NCBI RefSeq assembly: GCF_014695585.1
Contig: NZ_JACJON010000030.1
Coordinates: forward strand, 32,540 to 96,539
Origin: Microcoleus sp. FACHB-831
Lineage (GTDB): Bacteria > Cyanobacteriota > Cyanobacteriia > Cyanobacteriales > FACHB-T130
Length of the DNA stretch: 64,000 bases
Direction of reading: 5' to 3'
The notes beneath the pieces were generated by a model. That model was not told the origin of the DNA and ran no database searches. It saw only the letters and a program-made list of their open reading frames with translations. Position 1 is the stretch's first letter, and the number at the start of each line of letters is the position of its first letter. Positions 35,123 to 46,168 of this stretch are shown in pieces. Made by a program: the position numbers and the translations under genes.

Positions 35123-36097
35123 ATGGATATCAAAAAGGGTTTTTTAGAGGCAGTAGGAAACACGCCCCTGATTCGCTTAAACAGCTTTAGCGACGAAACA
35201 GGGTGCGAAATCTTGGGAAAAGCAGAATTTCTCAATCCAGGCGGCTCCGTAAAAGACCGCGCTGCCCTTTACATCATCAAAGACGCTGAAGAAAAAGGCT
35301 TGCTCAAACCAGGCGGCACAGTAGTAGAAGGAACTGCGGGCAACACTGGCATCGGTCTGGCTCACATCTGCAACGCCAAAGGCTACAAATGCCTGATTAT
35401 CATCCCAGACACCCAATCGCAAGAAAAAATGGATGCCTTGAGGACGCTAGGCGCAGAAGTCCGTCCCGTCCCAGCCGTACCTTACAGCAACCCCAACAAC
35501 TATGTGAGGCTTTCTGGTAGCATAGCTTCCGAGATGGAAAATGCTATCTGGGCAAATCAGTTTGATAACTTAGCCAACCGACAAGCGCACTACGAAACCA
35601 CCGGGAAAGAAATTTGGGAGCAAACCGAGGGCAAAATTGACGCCTTCGTTACTGCGACTGGGACTGGCGGCACTTTAGCGGGCGTGGCGATGTACCTAAA
35701 AGACCAAAATCCTGATGTTAAAACTGTCTTAGCAGATCCTATGGGCAGTGCCCTTTATAGTTACGTCAAGACAGGCGAGACTAAATCTGAAGGCAGTTCC
35801 ATCACAGAAGGTATTGGCAACAGCCGCGTAACTGCCAATATGGAAGGCGTACCCTTAGACGACGCTATCCAAATTCACGATATAGATGCAGTGCGGGCAA
35901 TTTACCAACTGCTGAGGAAAGATGGGCTGTTTATGGGCGGTTCTGTGGGAATTAACGTAGCCGCAGCCGTAGCATTAGCCAAGCAGATGGGGCCTGGTCA
36001 CACAATTGTAACTATCCTCTGCGATGGCGGTAGCCGTTATCAGTCGCGGTTGTTTAATCGGGAGTGGTTGGCGTCGAAAGGGCTTTCCCCAGATTAG
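35123..36097 (+). CDS. cysK: Cysteine synthase A (O-acetylserine sulfhydrylase)
   Basis: PLP enzyme making cysteine from O-acetylserine and sulfide. The PLP Lys is in NPGGSVKDRAALYI, the substrate loop EGTAGNTGIG, and the phosphate loop ATGTGGTLAG. GSSITEGIGNSRVTANMEG is close to the CysK active-site region, and there is no CBS domain, so it is not a cystathionine synthase. The 324-residue length is normal. It stands alone; no cysE is adjacent. Confidence 0.9.
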   Translation: MDIKKGFLEAVGNTPLIRLNSFSDETGCEILGKAEFLNPGGSVKDRAALYIIKDAEEKGLLKPGGTVVEGTAGNTGIGLAHICNAKGYKCLIIIPDTQSQEKMDALRTLGAEVRPVPAVPYSNPNNYVRLSGSIASEMENAIWANQFDNLANRQAHYETTGKEIWEQTEGKIDAFVTATGTGGTLAGVAMYLKDQNPDVKTVLADPMGSALYSYVKTGETKSEGSSITEGIGNSRVTANMEGVPLDDAIQIHDIDAVRAIYQLLRKDGLFMGGSVGINVAAAVALAKQMGPGHTIVTILCDGGSRYQSRLFNREWLASKGLSPD

Positions 36098-36288
36098 TTG
36101 CTTTTCAAGATAAGGCAATTTGTAGAATTTCTAGTCTTGTCGAAACGCCAAGTTCTCACTTAAGGGATAATTCTCTACTTTGCCAGCAGCTTTATGATGG
36201 CTAAGGTCTGGTGGGATGGGTCGCTTACCCGTCCCAGCCATGCAACTTAGATCCATTTTTTGCGATCGCACTAGGGAAAAATTCAATT

Positions 36289-37296
36289 ATGCAAATTAAC
36301 GCATTAGCAGCGCATCAGTTAGGTGAAGCGCTTAAGCCTTACAGCTTTGAGCCAAAAGAGCGGCAAAACTACGACTGTCTCATTAAAGTCTTAGCTTGCG
36401 GCATCTGTCACTCAGATATCCACATGATCGATAATGACTGGGGACAATCGCGTTATCCCGTCGTTCCCGGTCACGAGGTAATTGGCGAAATAGTCGAGAT
36501 AGGTTCGCAGGTAAACCATCTTAAGGTAGGCGATCGCGTTGGTGTAGGATGGCAAATGTCCTCTTGTCTGCAATGCACCGATTGTCTCAAAGGTAATGAA
36601 AATCTCTGCGACCAAAACCAAGGGCTAATAGTAAATGGTTATGGCGGTTTTGCTGACTATCTTGCAGTAGACTCCCGCTTTGCCTTTCCCATCCCCGCAG
36701 GAATTGAGACAGAAGTAGCAGGGCCACTTTTATGCGGCGGAGTCACCGTATACTCGGCTTTACGCCATGCTGGCATGAGTTCCGGTCAAGAAATTGGTGT
36801 GATTGGCGTCGGCGGTTTGGGCCATATGGCTGTACAGTTTGCCAGCCGTTTGGGTAACAGCGTCACCGTTTTTACTACTTCCGAAGATAAAGCAGAATTT
36901 GCCAATCAACTTGGTGCGCGTCACGTCGTTGTTGTTCCCCCCGGTGAGTCACCCCCTGCTCCTACTCGCCAGCTAGATATCATTATCAGTACAGTTCCTC
37001 AATCTCTGGATTGGGCAGCTTATATTGAGTACCTGAGTTCTGACGGCACTTTCACCCTTGTGGGGGTTCCTCCCGAGCCTCTCACCATACCGCTTTGGGC
37101 TTTACTCAACAAGCGTCGTCGGGTCATGGCTTCTCCTATCGGCGGTCGAGCGATGATTATCGAGATGCTATCTGTAGCAGAACGTTTTGGGATTAAACCA
37201 ATTGTTGAGACTTTCCCTATGGAACAAGCTAACGAAGCGATGCAAAAAGTGCGCGACAACAAAGTTCGCTATCGAGCCGTGCTGACGGTAAGCTAA
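36289..37296 (+). CDS. Zinc-dependent alcohol dehydrogenase (YahK/cinnamyl type)
   Basis: Medium-chain dehydrogenase. I start at ATG 36289 (MQINALAAHQLG) after an AGGGA; the longer frame adds 26 unlikely residues. Catalytic zinc ligands are in LACGICHSDIHMI and PGHEVIGEI; four structural-zinc cysteines are in CLQCTDCLKGNENLC. The Rossmann motif GVIGVGGLGHMAVQFA binds NAD(P). Close to the CAD/YahK-type aldehyde reductases, which are usually NADPH-dependent. Physiological aldehyde substrate unknown. Confidence 0.88.
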   Translation: MQINALAAHQLGEALKPYSFEPKERQNYDCLIKVLACGICHSDIHMIDNDWGQSRYPVVPGHEVIGEIVEIGSQVNHLKVGDRVGVGWQMSSCLQCTDCLKGNENLCDQNQGLIVNGYGGFADYLAVDSRFAFPIPAGIETEVAGPLLCGGVTVYSALRHAGMSSGQEIGVIGVGGLGHMAVQFASRLGNSVTVFTTSEDKAEFANQLGARHVVVVPPGESPPAPTRQLDIIISTVPQSLDWAAYIEYLSSDGTFTLVGVPPEPLTIPLWALLNKRRRVMASPIGGRAMIIEMLSVAERFGIKPIVETFPMEQANEAMQKVRDNKVRYRAVLTVS

Positions 37297-37381
37297 TACG
37301 AATTTTTGATAATTGTTCCAAGATAGAAAGCCTTTTAAGGCAGAGGAAACAATATTATCTATTTCAACTAGGTAGCAGCGA

Positions 37382-37696
37382 ATGCACTCTCCTAGAAGTG
37401 TTTTAGTTTGTCAAAGTCGCAGTTGCCGCAAGTTGGGTGCAGCTAAAGTTTTGGCAGCTTTTCAGTCGCATCCAGTTCCAGATGTCGCGGTAGTATCTAG
37501 TGCGTGTCTGGGACAATGCGGCAATGGCCCAATGGTAATAGTTGAGCCAGATCAAATGTGGTATAGCGGCGTCCATCCAGATGAAGTGCCTGCGGTAGTA
37601 GAACGACATTTAGTGGAGGGGCGCCCAGTAGCATCAATGCTCTATCCTAAAATTCACGGACATAGGCGCGTGCCAAAAGTACCATCCTCAGAGTAG
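37382..37696 (+). CDS. Small 2Fe-2S thioredoxin-like ferredoxin
   Basis: A 104-residue protein of the thioredoxin-fold [2Fe-2S] ferredoxin type. Four cluster cysteines are visible: Cys10 and Cys15 in VCQSRSCRKLG, and Cys42 and Cys46 in SACLGQCGNGP. The rest matches the stand-alone (2Fe-2S) ferredoxin domain proteins common in cyanobacteria. The electron partner is unknown. It lies between the alcohol dehydrogenase (85 bp upstream) and a methyltransferase (41 bp downstream) in the same direction. Confidence 0.8.
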   Translation: MHSPRSVLVCQSRSCRKLGAAKVLAAFQSHPVPDVAVVSSACLGQCGNGPMVIVEPDQMWYSGVHPDEVPAVVERHLVEGRPVASMLYPKIHGHRRVPKVPSSE

Positions 37697-37737
37697 GATG
37701 CTGTTGCGATCGCATAGAAAAATGCAAAGAAATTGAG

Positions 37738-38577
37738 ATGGGCAAAACTAACTTTCAGCTACCCTATTTTGACGCGCTGCTAGAGCATTTTCGCGAAGGG
37801 AATGCCGAAATCGTCCAGGCTTTTGGTCGCCACGTACACTGGGGATATTGGGAAAATCCATCTTCTTCAGATGGTTCGGTTGCCGATTTTGCGATCGCGG
37901 CTGAGGCTTTATGCAGGCGAGTATGCGACGCGGGTGGGGTGCGTGATGGCTTGGCTATCCTCGACTGCGGTTGTGGCTTTGGCGGCACAGTTGCCAGCCT
38001 TAACGAACGATTTTCTAACGTAAAGTTAGTTGGTTTGAACATAGACCCGCGCCAGCTAGATAGAGCCAGAGAACAAGTACAGCCCCGCAAGGATAATAAT
38101 ATTGAATTTATCGAGGGGGATGCTTGCGAGTTACCTTTTGAAGATGCCTCTTTTGATGTAGTTTTAGCAGTAGAATGCATATTCCATTTTCCTAGCCGAA
38201 AACAATTCTTCCAAGAAGCGCGACGAGTGCTAAAACCAGGAGGAAAACTGGCAATTTGCGACTTTGTGCCTCAGCAATGGAGCGTACTATTTCTTAAGCT
38301 GGCGGACATCTTTGTAAAACCAGTCGTTACCCGCACCTATGGCTATGTTGAGGGTAATTTCTCCCTGCTAAATTACCGCAATCTTGCCAAAAATACGGGA
38401 TTTGTGCCGATCCTAAGTGAGGACATCACCCTCAATACTCTGCCGACTTATCCCGTGTTACTGCGGCTAATTCGGCAGGGGGAAGCAGCAGAGGAAGAAA
38501 CGATAAATCGGTTGGGAGGCTGGGTTAGTCGGCTAGGGCTGATCCGTTATATGATTTTGTCGTTTGAAGCGCTTTGA
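37738..38577 (+). CDS. SAM-dependent class I methyltransferase
   Basis: A 279-residue methyltransferase. The SAM motif is LDCGCGFGGTVASL (about 79-92), followed by an acidic loop (LVGLNIDPRQLDRA) and post-motif FDVVLAVECIFHFP, then LKPGGKLAICDF. The pattern resembles the tocopherol/sarcosine/small-molecule methyltransferase group (UbiE-like). There is no membrane segment. The substrate cannot be read from sequence; it could form a small operon with the 2Fe-2S protein. Confidence 0.82.
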   Translation: MGKTNFQLPYFDALLEHFREGNAEIVQAFGRHVHWGYWENPSSSDGSVADFAIAAEALCRRVCDAGGVRDGLAILDCGCGFGGTVASLNERFSNVKLVGLNIDPRQLDRAREQVQPRKDNNIEFIEGDACELPFEDASFDVVLAVECIFHFPSRKQFFQEARRVLKPGGKLAICDFVPQQWSVLFLKLADIFVKPVVTRTYGYVEGNFSLLNYRNLAKNTGFVPILSEDITLNTLPTYPVLLRLIRQGEAAEEETINRLGGWVSRLGLIRYMILSFEAL

Positions 38578-38603
38578 AGACAGGCATTTTTCCTGTCCAA
38601 TAA

Positions 38604-39596
38604 TTAGGGGTAGTCGTGAGTTACAAATGGCACTTTAACGAGTTCCCCTTCGCTGTCGCCTACTTGTACTTTTAGCCCTTCACCGCCAGCTTTAGTACGG
38701 ACATAGCCGAGTCCAAAACAACTTTGTTCGGTTTGAGTATAGCTGGTAAGTTTGCCTACTTTTTCATCTCCAATCGCGATCGCACTTCCCGGTTCAACGG
38801 GCGTACTCAAACGCACTCCCCAGAGGTGTTGTTTTACTCCTTTATATGTGTTTAATCGCGCAATTGTTTCTTGACCGATGTAGCAGCCTTTTTCAAAAGA
38901 AATTGTGTGCCACAAACCAGCTTCTAGGGGGTTATAATCTTCTGTTAATTCAAACTCTGGCGCCGGGCGTCCTTGTTCGATTCGCAACTGTTCCCAAGCG
39001 CGATCGCTCATTTCTACTGCTCCAGCTTCCACTAATTTATTCTTAAGTGTTTCCGCACTAGCAGCAGGGACTATAAGCGTGTATCCCTGTGTAGCCAAAC
39101 CACTACCAACAGCAACTCTAACCTCTATATCTCCCAGCAGTAATAATTGGTGAGAGGCGTAGGGTTGACCGATAATTGCACCAGCACCAAATTTATCTAA
39201 TAGCGCGTCACTTTTTGGACCAATTAAGCTAAAGGTAGCGGTCTCGTTAGTAACATCCTTTAATTGCACTTTATCGGCAAAAAAGATGTATTGGTCTAGC
39301 CATTTGATTATTTTTTCGCGGCGATTGGGTGAAACTAATAGCAGGATGTAATCTTCTAATACATAAGCAGTAGCTAGGTCAATAGTTCGAGCAGTTGATG
39401 TTACAAAAACAGTATCGCAGCCTTGACCTGGTTTGAGGCGTTGGAAGTCGTTGGTGCTTTGGTTATGTAAAAAACGGATGCGATCGCCATCAGAAACTTG
39501 GATGCGTCCCCAGTGGGAGCGATCGCACACAGCAACTCCCTCTCGTGCTGCTTGCAGTGCTGCTGCGTCATTGCCGTTAATTGTAGATGTTGGCAT
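38604..39596 (-). CDS. ygfZ: Folate-dependent YgfZ/GcvT-like protein (Fe-S cluster repair)
   Basis: A 330-residue protein of the aminomethyltransferase fold. The YgfZ signature KGCYIGQETIARL (about 240-252), with the key Cys, distinguishes it from GcvT. The N-terminal half (RIRFLHNQSTNDF...) and ISFEKGCYIGQE are typical. YgfZ binds tetrahydrofolate and helps maintain some Fe-S enzymes. It converges with the methyltransferase gene; the short spacer has no strong terminator. Confidence 0.88.
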   Translation of the reverse strand: MPTSTINGNDAAALQAAREGVAVCDRSHWGRIQVSDGDRIRFLHNQSTNDFQRLKPGQGCDTVFVTSTARTIDLATAYVLEDYILLLVSPNRREKIIKWLDQYIFFADKVQLKDVTNETATFSLIGPKSDALLDKFGAGAIIGQPYASHQLLLLGDIEVRVAVGSGLATQGYTLIVPAASAETLKNKLVEAGAVEMSDRAWEQLRIEQGRPAPEFELTEDYNPLEAGLWHTISFEKGCYIGQETIARLNTYKGVKQHLWGVRLSTPVEPGSAIAIGDEKVGKLTSYTQTEQSCFGLGYVRTKAGGEGLKVQVGDSEGELVKVPFVTHDYP

Positions 39597-40029
39597 GGTA
39601 ATGTTGCTAGTTGGTTTTATTTTTACTATAGCGAGTGGCTAATTTCTACGCATTGAAAATATTAGCAGATCGGGATAGATACCCCCAACCCCTTAAAAAG
39701 AAGAGCTAATAAAAAATTTATTTTGTTGTAAAGCTTAAGATAGAGGCAGTAAGTCTAAGTGAGGGGTTTCATGGTAAATTACGATCCGCTGCAAATTATT
39801 TTATCAGCAAAATAATTACTATGTTCCGACGAAATGCCTGTTGATGATAATCAACTGCAAAATTTCTTCCCTAAATTTCTTTAAAAACGTGCAGCAACTA
39901 AGAGCGTTAGGAATTGAACCAGATGAAGTATGGAAGAAGCGATCGCGCTTTATTTTTAATACTAATAATGTGCGATCGCCTCCTTTTTTAGCCCCTATAG
40001 CCCAGCTGATGGTCACAATATATCTGGGT
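39597..40029. other. Intergenic stretch of 433 bases
   Basis: No supported gene. A 75-codon plus-strand frame (39841-40068) contains LRALGIEPDEVWKKR, which could be a remnant of a coding sequence, but there is no start signal and nothing recognisable. HIP1 sites occur near 39950 and 39971. Confidence 0.45.
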
Positions 40030-40530
40030 TCATACTGCGGGCAAATTTACAAAAACTTGCTCAACTAATTGTTTCGCTTTGGCATCAAGACGGTTCCAAT
40101 CTACATCGCCAGTTTCATCAATCAAGCTAGTATCAATCTCAACTTCATAGCCCTCCAAGTTAGCGATAGCAGGACTATAATTTTTAAAACAAACTTGATA
40201 ACAAAGCTCCCACAAATCGACGTTAACTTCTTTGCCTTGATACTGCAAAGACAGTACATAACCAGGGTAAGGAAGAGGCAAATTAGCCAAAGCCTCTCTT
40301 ATCTCATCTGCCTGTTCCGGTGAAGCTACCTCCAGTTCTTGCCGCAGACCAAGTACAGTCGCTTTAGTTTCCTCCGGCGTGCCCTCCGGCCAAATCAGCA
40401 CATCCTGGTAAGTTCCTTTATAGGTAGTCTGCTCAATCTGCTTGCGAATTTGGTCGATGACACGGATGAAAGCAGGTTGCATCAGCAATTCGGCTTGCTG
40501 CCAGCTCGTAGTATCTGTAAATTTTGGCAT
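40030..40530 (-). CDS. Conserved cyanobacterial hypothetical protein (166 residues)
   Basis: A soluble 166-residue acidic protein starting MPKFTDTTSWQQAELLMQPAFIRVIDQIRKQ. A distinctive YPGYVLSLQYQGKEVNVDLWELCYQVCFKNY segment lies near 91-121, and it ends VDWNRLDAKAKQLVEQVFVNLP. It has no signal, membrane helix or known catalytic motif. It looks like an intact and conserved gene on composition. Divergent from the kinase gene, sharing the promoter region. Confidence 0.65.
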   Translation of the reverse strand: MPKFTDTTSWQQAELLMQPAFIRVIDQIRKQIEQTTYKGTYQDVLIWPEGTPEETKATVLGLRQELEVASPEQADEIREALANLPLPYPGYVLSLQYQGKEVNVDLWELCYQVCFKNYSPAIANLEGYEVEIDTSLIDETGDVDWNRLDAKAKQLVEQVFVNLPAV

Positions 40531-40652
40531 TTGGAGCGATCGCTCAAATCTTAAAAAAATTTAGCCCAAGTTTTGACAAAAACTGCGGATTTGGTCATGT
40601 TATCCGAGTGGTATTAATATTGAGCGTACATCGAGAGGGGGCGGCACATACC

Positions 40653-42596
40653 ATGATCGGCCAGTTACTAGACGGGCGTTACCAAGTTATCCAAGTTCTG
40701 GGTGCCGGGGGATTCGGTCAAACCTACATAGCCCTAGACACGCGGCGACCCGGCAACCCCAAGTGCGTCGTCAAATACCTCAAACCCATTGCTAGCAACC
40801 CCGGCTTGTTAGAAACTGCCAGACGGCTGTTTAAAAGCGAAGCCGAAACCTTGGAACAACTGGGCAACCACGACCAAATTCCTAGACTTCTAGCTTACCA
40901 AGACAAAGAATTTTACCTCGTCCAAGAATTCGTTCAAGGGCATACCCTCAGCGGTGAACTCAACCCTGGCAGACGCTGGGAGGAGAGAGAAGTTATTCAA
41001 ATGCTGCAAGAAGTCTTGAGCATCCTTGAATTTGTCCACAACCAGGGCGTGATCCATCGCGATATCAAACCCGATAACTTAATTAGACGCGACTCTGACC
41101 GCAAATTAGTCCTTGTTGACTTTGGCGCTGTCAAGCAAGTGCAGACTGAGATGGCAATGGCTCAAGGACAAATGAGCGCCACAGTTGCCATTGGCACTCC
41201 CGGCTATATGCCCAGCGAACAAGGGCGGGGTATGCCACGTCCTGCGAGCGATATTTATTCCCTCGGAATGATAGGCATCCAAGCGCTAACGGGACTAATG
41301 CCGCTGCAATTGCCCGAAGATAACCAGACTGGGGAGATTATTTGGCACCATTTAGCATCGGTTACTCCTGGATTGGCTGCTGTTTTAACGAAGATGACCA
41401 GCTACCACTTCAAAGACCGCTACCAGTCGGCAGGGGAAGTATTGCAGGCGTTGCAGGAACTAACTAATGCCTATCCACCCACCCAGCCACCGGCTTATAC
41501 CCCACCACCGACCCCACCAACGTCCCAACAGCATACTGTCGCTGTTGTTCCTAACAATCCCTCGCAACCGCAAGTAAGGACGCCCACAGCCCCAGTTGCG
41601 CCTGTTTCTCGTCCGCCCCGCGTCTTTCCTTTACTGCTGGGTGTAGGTGTTGCTGCTGCTTGCGTTGGTGTTGGCGCTGTGGCTTTTAAGGCCGCACAAC
41701 AGAGAACTTCTTCCTCAAAAACTTGTTTTGCTGTTGTTACTCCCGATTCAAATATACGCTCGGAACCTAGTTCTTCCACTCGTCAGAATATTATTAGAAC
41801 TGTGCAATCACAAACGAATATTCCTGTTACTGGAAGGAGAACACAAGGCGGTTGGATAGAAGTTAAACTTGACGACGGGCGTTTGGCTTGGGCACACGCG
41901 GAAGTTATGGAAAACAATCAACAAATAACTTCTTGTCTTAAAGCTAATAAAAGACCTTTTCAGGTAGTGGATGATGCCTTGTTAATTACTAAGCGCCCGT
42001 CTCCAAGCCCCACACCAAAACCTACCAACTCAGCCACTCCATCACCGGATAAGGCTGACAAACCTACTGTTAAAGATGAGGGACGCGCTATTTTTGCCAA
42101 ATCGGTAGAAAAATTTCAAGCGGGAGATTTGCCGGGTGCGATCGCTCTTGCAAAATCTATTCCTCCCACGAGTTCCGCTTACCCTCAAGTAAAGGAAGCG
42201 CTGCAAGAGTGGCCTAATAACTGGCGCATTGCCCAGTCTAAATTTATTAATGCACAAAAAGCTTTTGATGAGGGTAGGTGGCAAGATGTAATTGCTTTTG
42301 GAAAAGACCCTAGCTTTCCACAAATTCGGTTTTGGAGAGACAAGTTACAACAATTGGTTGTAACTGCTGAGAAAAACCAAAAAGCACCAGATGCTTCACC
42401 CAGCCCTAGCCCATCTCCCAGCGAATCGCCCAGCCCATCTCCATCGCCAAGTCCGAGTGAATCCCCCAGTCCCAGCCCATCACCAAGTCCCAGCGAATCG
42501 CCCAGCCCCAGCCCTAGTCCCAGTCCGTCTGCAAGTCCATCGCCAAGTCCGAGTGAATCGCCCAGCCCCAGCCCTAGTGTTATCCCCACTACTTAG
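40653..42596 (+). CDS. Membrane Ser/Thr protein kinase with SH3-like domain and Pro-Ser repeat tail
   Basis: I start at ATG 40653 (MIGQLLDGRYQVIQVLG); the longer frame adds 43 residues upstream. The Hanks-type kinase domain has the G-loop LGAGGFGQTY, a VVKY lysine strand, HRDIKPDNLI, DFGAVKQV and GTPGYMPSEQ. A Pro-rich linker leads to one transmembrane helix (FPLLLGVGVAAACVGVGAVAF), so the C-terminus faces the periplasm. That part has an SH3-like module (SNIRSEPSSSTRQNIIRTV, GGWIEVKLDDGRLAWAH), a helical region (ARAIFAKSVEKFQAGDLPGAI, start of it) and an extended (PS)n-ESPSPS tail. Such kinases sense envelope signals; target unknown. Confidence 0.88.
   Translation: MIGQLLDGRYQVIQVLGAGGFGQTYIALDTRRPGNPKCVVKYLKPIASNPGLLETARRLFKSEAETLEQLGNHDQIPRLLAYQDKEFYLVQEFVQGHTLSGELNPGRRWEEREVIQMLQEVLSILEFVHNQGVIHRDIKPDNLIRRDSDRKLVLVDFGAVKQVQTEMAMAQGQMSATVAIGTPGYMPSEQGRGMPRPASDIYSLGMIGIQALTGLMPLQLPEDNQTGEIIWHHLASVTPGLAAVLTKMTSYHFKDRYQSAGEVLQALQELTNAYPPTQPPAYTPPPTPPTSQQHTVAVVPNNPSQPQVRTPTAPVAPVSRPPRVFPLLLGVGVAAACVGVGAVAFKAAQQRTSSSKTCFAVVTPDSNIRSEPSSSTRQNIIRTVQSQTNIPVTGRRTQGGWIEVKLDDGRLAWAHAEVMENNQQITSCLKANKRPFQVVDDALLITKRPSPSPTPKPTNSATPSPDKADKPTVKDEGRAIFAKSVEKFQAGDLPGAIALAKSIPPTSSAYPQVKEALQEWPNNWRIAQSKFINAQKAFDEGRWQDVIAFGKDPSFPQIRFWRDKLQQLVVTAEKNQKAPDASPSPSPSPSESPSPSPSPSPSESPSPSPSPSPSESPSPSPSPSPSASPSPSPSESPSPSPSVIPTT
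42400..42594 (+). repeat. Pro-Ser coding repeat at the kinase C-terminus
   Basis: Degenerate 6-12 bp units (CCCAGC, CCATCG, AGTGAATC) encode about 60 residues of PSPSPSPSESPSPSPS. Repeats of this kind change length easily by slippage. Confidence 0.9.
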
Positions 42597-42771
42597 CGTT
42601 ATTTCTGAGGCTTAATAGTTGATATCAAATCTCATATCATCTGCGTGCGTGGAAATTGGGCATGGGGTATCGGTTTTGAGTTCAATTCAAGGGAATGGGA
42701 TATTAGGAATTGATATTTTTTCCTATGCCCATACCCCATTACCAACTCCCCGTTACCTATCTGACTAAGGG

Positions 42772-43308
42772 CTATTTCTTCTGACGGGGAGGGGGCGTAA
42801 TTGGCTCAAGCGTAGCATCGTAAAAGTAAACGCGATCGCAATAGTCAGCTTGCGTAGTACAGGTAGTTTCTATGGCCACATTGCTGACATTGCTAACATC
42901 AATTGAATAAGCTGCTCGTTCGGCAGGAGAAACGGTTCGAGAAACAGCTTGCCTTCCATCTAAGTAAATATTCACTCTAGTTGCAGGACTTCTCCGGTCA
43001 TTGTCACGCATTCCAAATGCCAAAGTTAGCCTTTGAAATACAGGTTGAGAATTAATTGGCTTGATTCTACATGTCAGCGACGCATATCGGTTTCCAGGTG
43101 ACATAGACAGAAGACTTCTATAGGCTGCTCTACCTATAGATACATTTAAACTATTGCCGCTCCAATTTCCAGGGCCGCTGTCAGCGCATAGAGTTTCAAG
43201 GAGGAAGTAAGGGCGTCGTGCTAGGGCAACTTGCTCGCCTAGTGGCACTAGGGAAAATGACACCATCGCACCAACGATGACTTGAGCTATCGACTTGATT
43301 TTTGGCAT
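42772..43308 (-). CDS. Exported hypothetical protein, possible carbohydrate-binding fold
   Basis: A 178-residue protein. An N-terminal signal (IVGAMVSFSLVPLGEQVALA) directs export. The mature part has six cysteines, probably three disulfides, and beta-rich stretches ATRVNIYLDGRQAVSRTVSP and YSIDVSNVSNVAIETTCT that recall NPCBM-type galactose-binding-like domains. The tail is Pro-rich (PITPPPRQKK). No catalytic motif is seen. Convergent with the kinase gene; the short spacer carries a GGGCATGGGGTAT-type inverted spacer repeat. Confidence 0.55.
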   Translation of the reverse strand: MPKIKSIAQVIVGAMVSFSLVPLGEQVALARRPYFLLETLCADSGPGNWSGNSLNVSIGRAAYRSLLSMSPGNRYASLTCRIKPINSQPVFQRLTLAFGMRDNDRRSPATRVNIYLDGRQAVSRTVSPAERAAYSIDVSNVSNVAIETTCTTQADYCDRVYFYDATLEPITPPPRQKK

Positions 43309-43816
43309 GGATAGTCGTTAACTATACCGAAAGTATCTGGTGTAAATTTAACAGATTTTAAAATCAGTACACTAAGGATTATATGCTTTGAAACATATTT
43401 CTTTTGTTATAAACGGGGGGCCATATAATTTTATATAATCTACATCCGCTGGGATTAGGTGGTAGATGAAGGGCGCGATCGCTTGTTGTCGAAAAGAGCG
43501 ATCGCGCCGCATTCACCCCAAACCTGAACGAGAAGCGATGCTCTTACTATAAGTTTTAACCAACAATCTAAATCAAAATATATTTACAAATTGTCTAACT
43601 TAGAGTTTGTACGTGAGGGTAATCCAATATTTTTCGATATGCCGTTATTTTCTATATATAAGTATTTTAGATTTCACCAAAATGCCAAGCGCCGTCAGCT
43701 AAAAAGTTAACGTAGAATACTTTTAACAAAATTTATTAACTGTTAAGTTTTGCAGAAAAATCAACAGTTTTGCAAAGTTTCCCCTCTAAATCCACATCGA
43801 TGGTAATATAGACGAT
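43309..43816. other. Intergenic stretch upstream of the TPP riboswitch
   Basis: No gene is supported. An 11-bp perfect inverted repeat built on HIP1 (GGCGCGATCGC at 43472-43482 and its complement at 43498-43508) forms a stable hairpin. The thiC promoter should lie in the last 100 bases. Confidence 0.5.
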
Positions 43817-43817
43817 C

Positions 43818-45290
<1,473 letters not shown>

Positions 45291-45301
45291 GATAATTTTA
45301 T

Positions 45302-45340
45302 AAAACCTCGTTACCAGGTTGAACCTGGTAACGAGGTTTT
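45302..45340. terminator. Perfect 19-bp hairpin after thiC
   Basis: AAAACCTCGTTACCAGGTT and its exact complement are separated by one base, giving a stem closed by a tiny loop, with A and T runs at the ends. It works as a terminator in either direction and belongs to the same CGTTxCCAG palindrome family as 7061-7089. Confidence 0.85.
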
Positions 45341-45398
45341 AAATAAATATTTTATTAGTGTTGCTTGACTCTTTAGGATTTATTTATGAAAGCCCATA

Positions 45399-46016
45399 AT
45401 GTATCGACTATATGATTTTTTGCCTTCTGGGAATGGCTATAAGGTGCGGCTGCTGCTGACACAACTTGAAATTCCTTTTGAGATAGTAGAACTTAACATC
45501 CTGAAAGGAGAAACGCGCACTCCAGAATTCCTTGCCAAAAACCCCAATGGGCGCATTCCCGTTTTAGAAATTCAGCCAAACCAGTTCCTTGCTGAATCGA
45601 ATGCAATTCTATTTTACTTAAGCGAAGGTACTCAATATTTACCAAGCGATCGCCTTGAACGCGCACAAGTAATGCAATGGCTATTTTTTGAGCAATACAG
45701 TCACGAACCCTATATTGCTACTTCTAGATTTTGGATTTCTTGCCTTGGCAAAGCTGATGAATATCGAGATGCTATTAACCAAAAACGCGAACCTGGTTAT
45801 GCAGCATTAAGGGTAATGGAAAAGCATTTAGCCAATCGCGCTTTTTTTGTGGGAGAGCGATACACTATTGCTGATATTGCTTTGTATGCTTATACTCATG
45901 TTGCCCATGAAGGCGGCTTTGAATTAACAGGATTTCCAGCAATAAATGCGTGGTTGGAACGTGTTAAAGCTCAACCAAAACATATTAGTATTACTCAACG
46001 AAAAGGTGCTGACTGA
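45399..46016 (+). CDS. Glutathione S-transferase family protein
   Basis: A 205-residue protein with the thioredoxin-like GST N-terminal domain (MYRLYDFLPSGNGYKVRLLL, NPNGRIPVLEI, LAESNAILFYLSEG) and all-helical C-terminal domain (YTIADIALYAYTHVAHEGGF). The cis-Pro in IPVL and the ESNAI glutathione-binding segment are present. The first-helix residues (SGNGYK) suggest a serine-type active site. Detoxification or redox role; substrate unknown. Convergent with pyrE. Confidence 0.88.
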   Translation: MYRLYDFLPSGNGYKVRLLLTQLEIPFEIVELNILKGETRTPEFLAKNPNGRIPVLEIQPNQFLAESNAILFYLSEGTQYLPSDRLERAQVMQWLFFEQYSHEPYIATSRFWISCLGKADEYRDAINQKREPGYAALRVMEKHLANRAFFVGERYTIADIALYAYTHVAHEGGFELTGFPAINAWLERVKAQPKHISITQRKGAD

Positions 46017-46168
46017 GAAAGCGCGATCGCTCTTTCTTTACTTCTATAAATATAGAGTAAGCGATCGCTACTTTCTCAATTTTAATTACCTAACTACGCT
46101 TTAGTATTAAGAATTCCCACAATCTAAGCGAGTTGGTAGACAATTTACAACCATTAGCGGACAAAATT

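Noticed and set aside
39841..40068. 75-codon frame between ygfZ and the 166-residue gene
   Set aside because: No start signal; overlaps the end of the well-supported minus-strand gene; nothing recognisable.
42185..42589. Glycine/leucine-rich antisense frame over the kinase tail
   Set aside because: Shadow of the PSPSES-coding repeat; no ribosome binding site.
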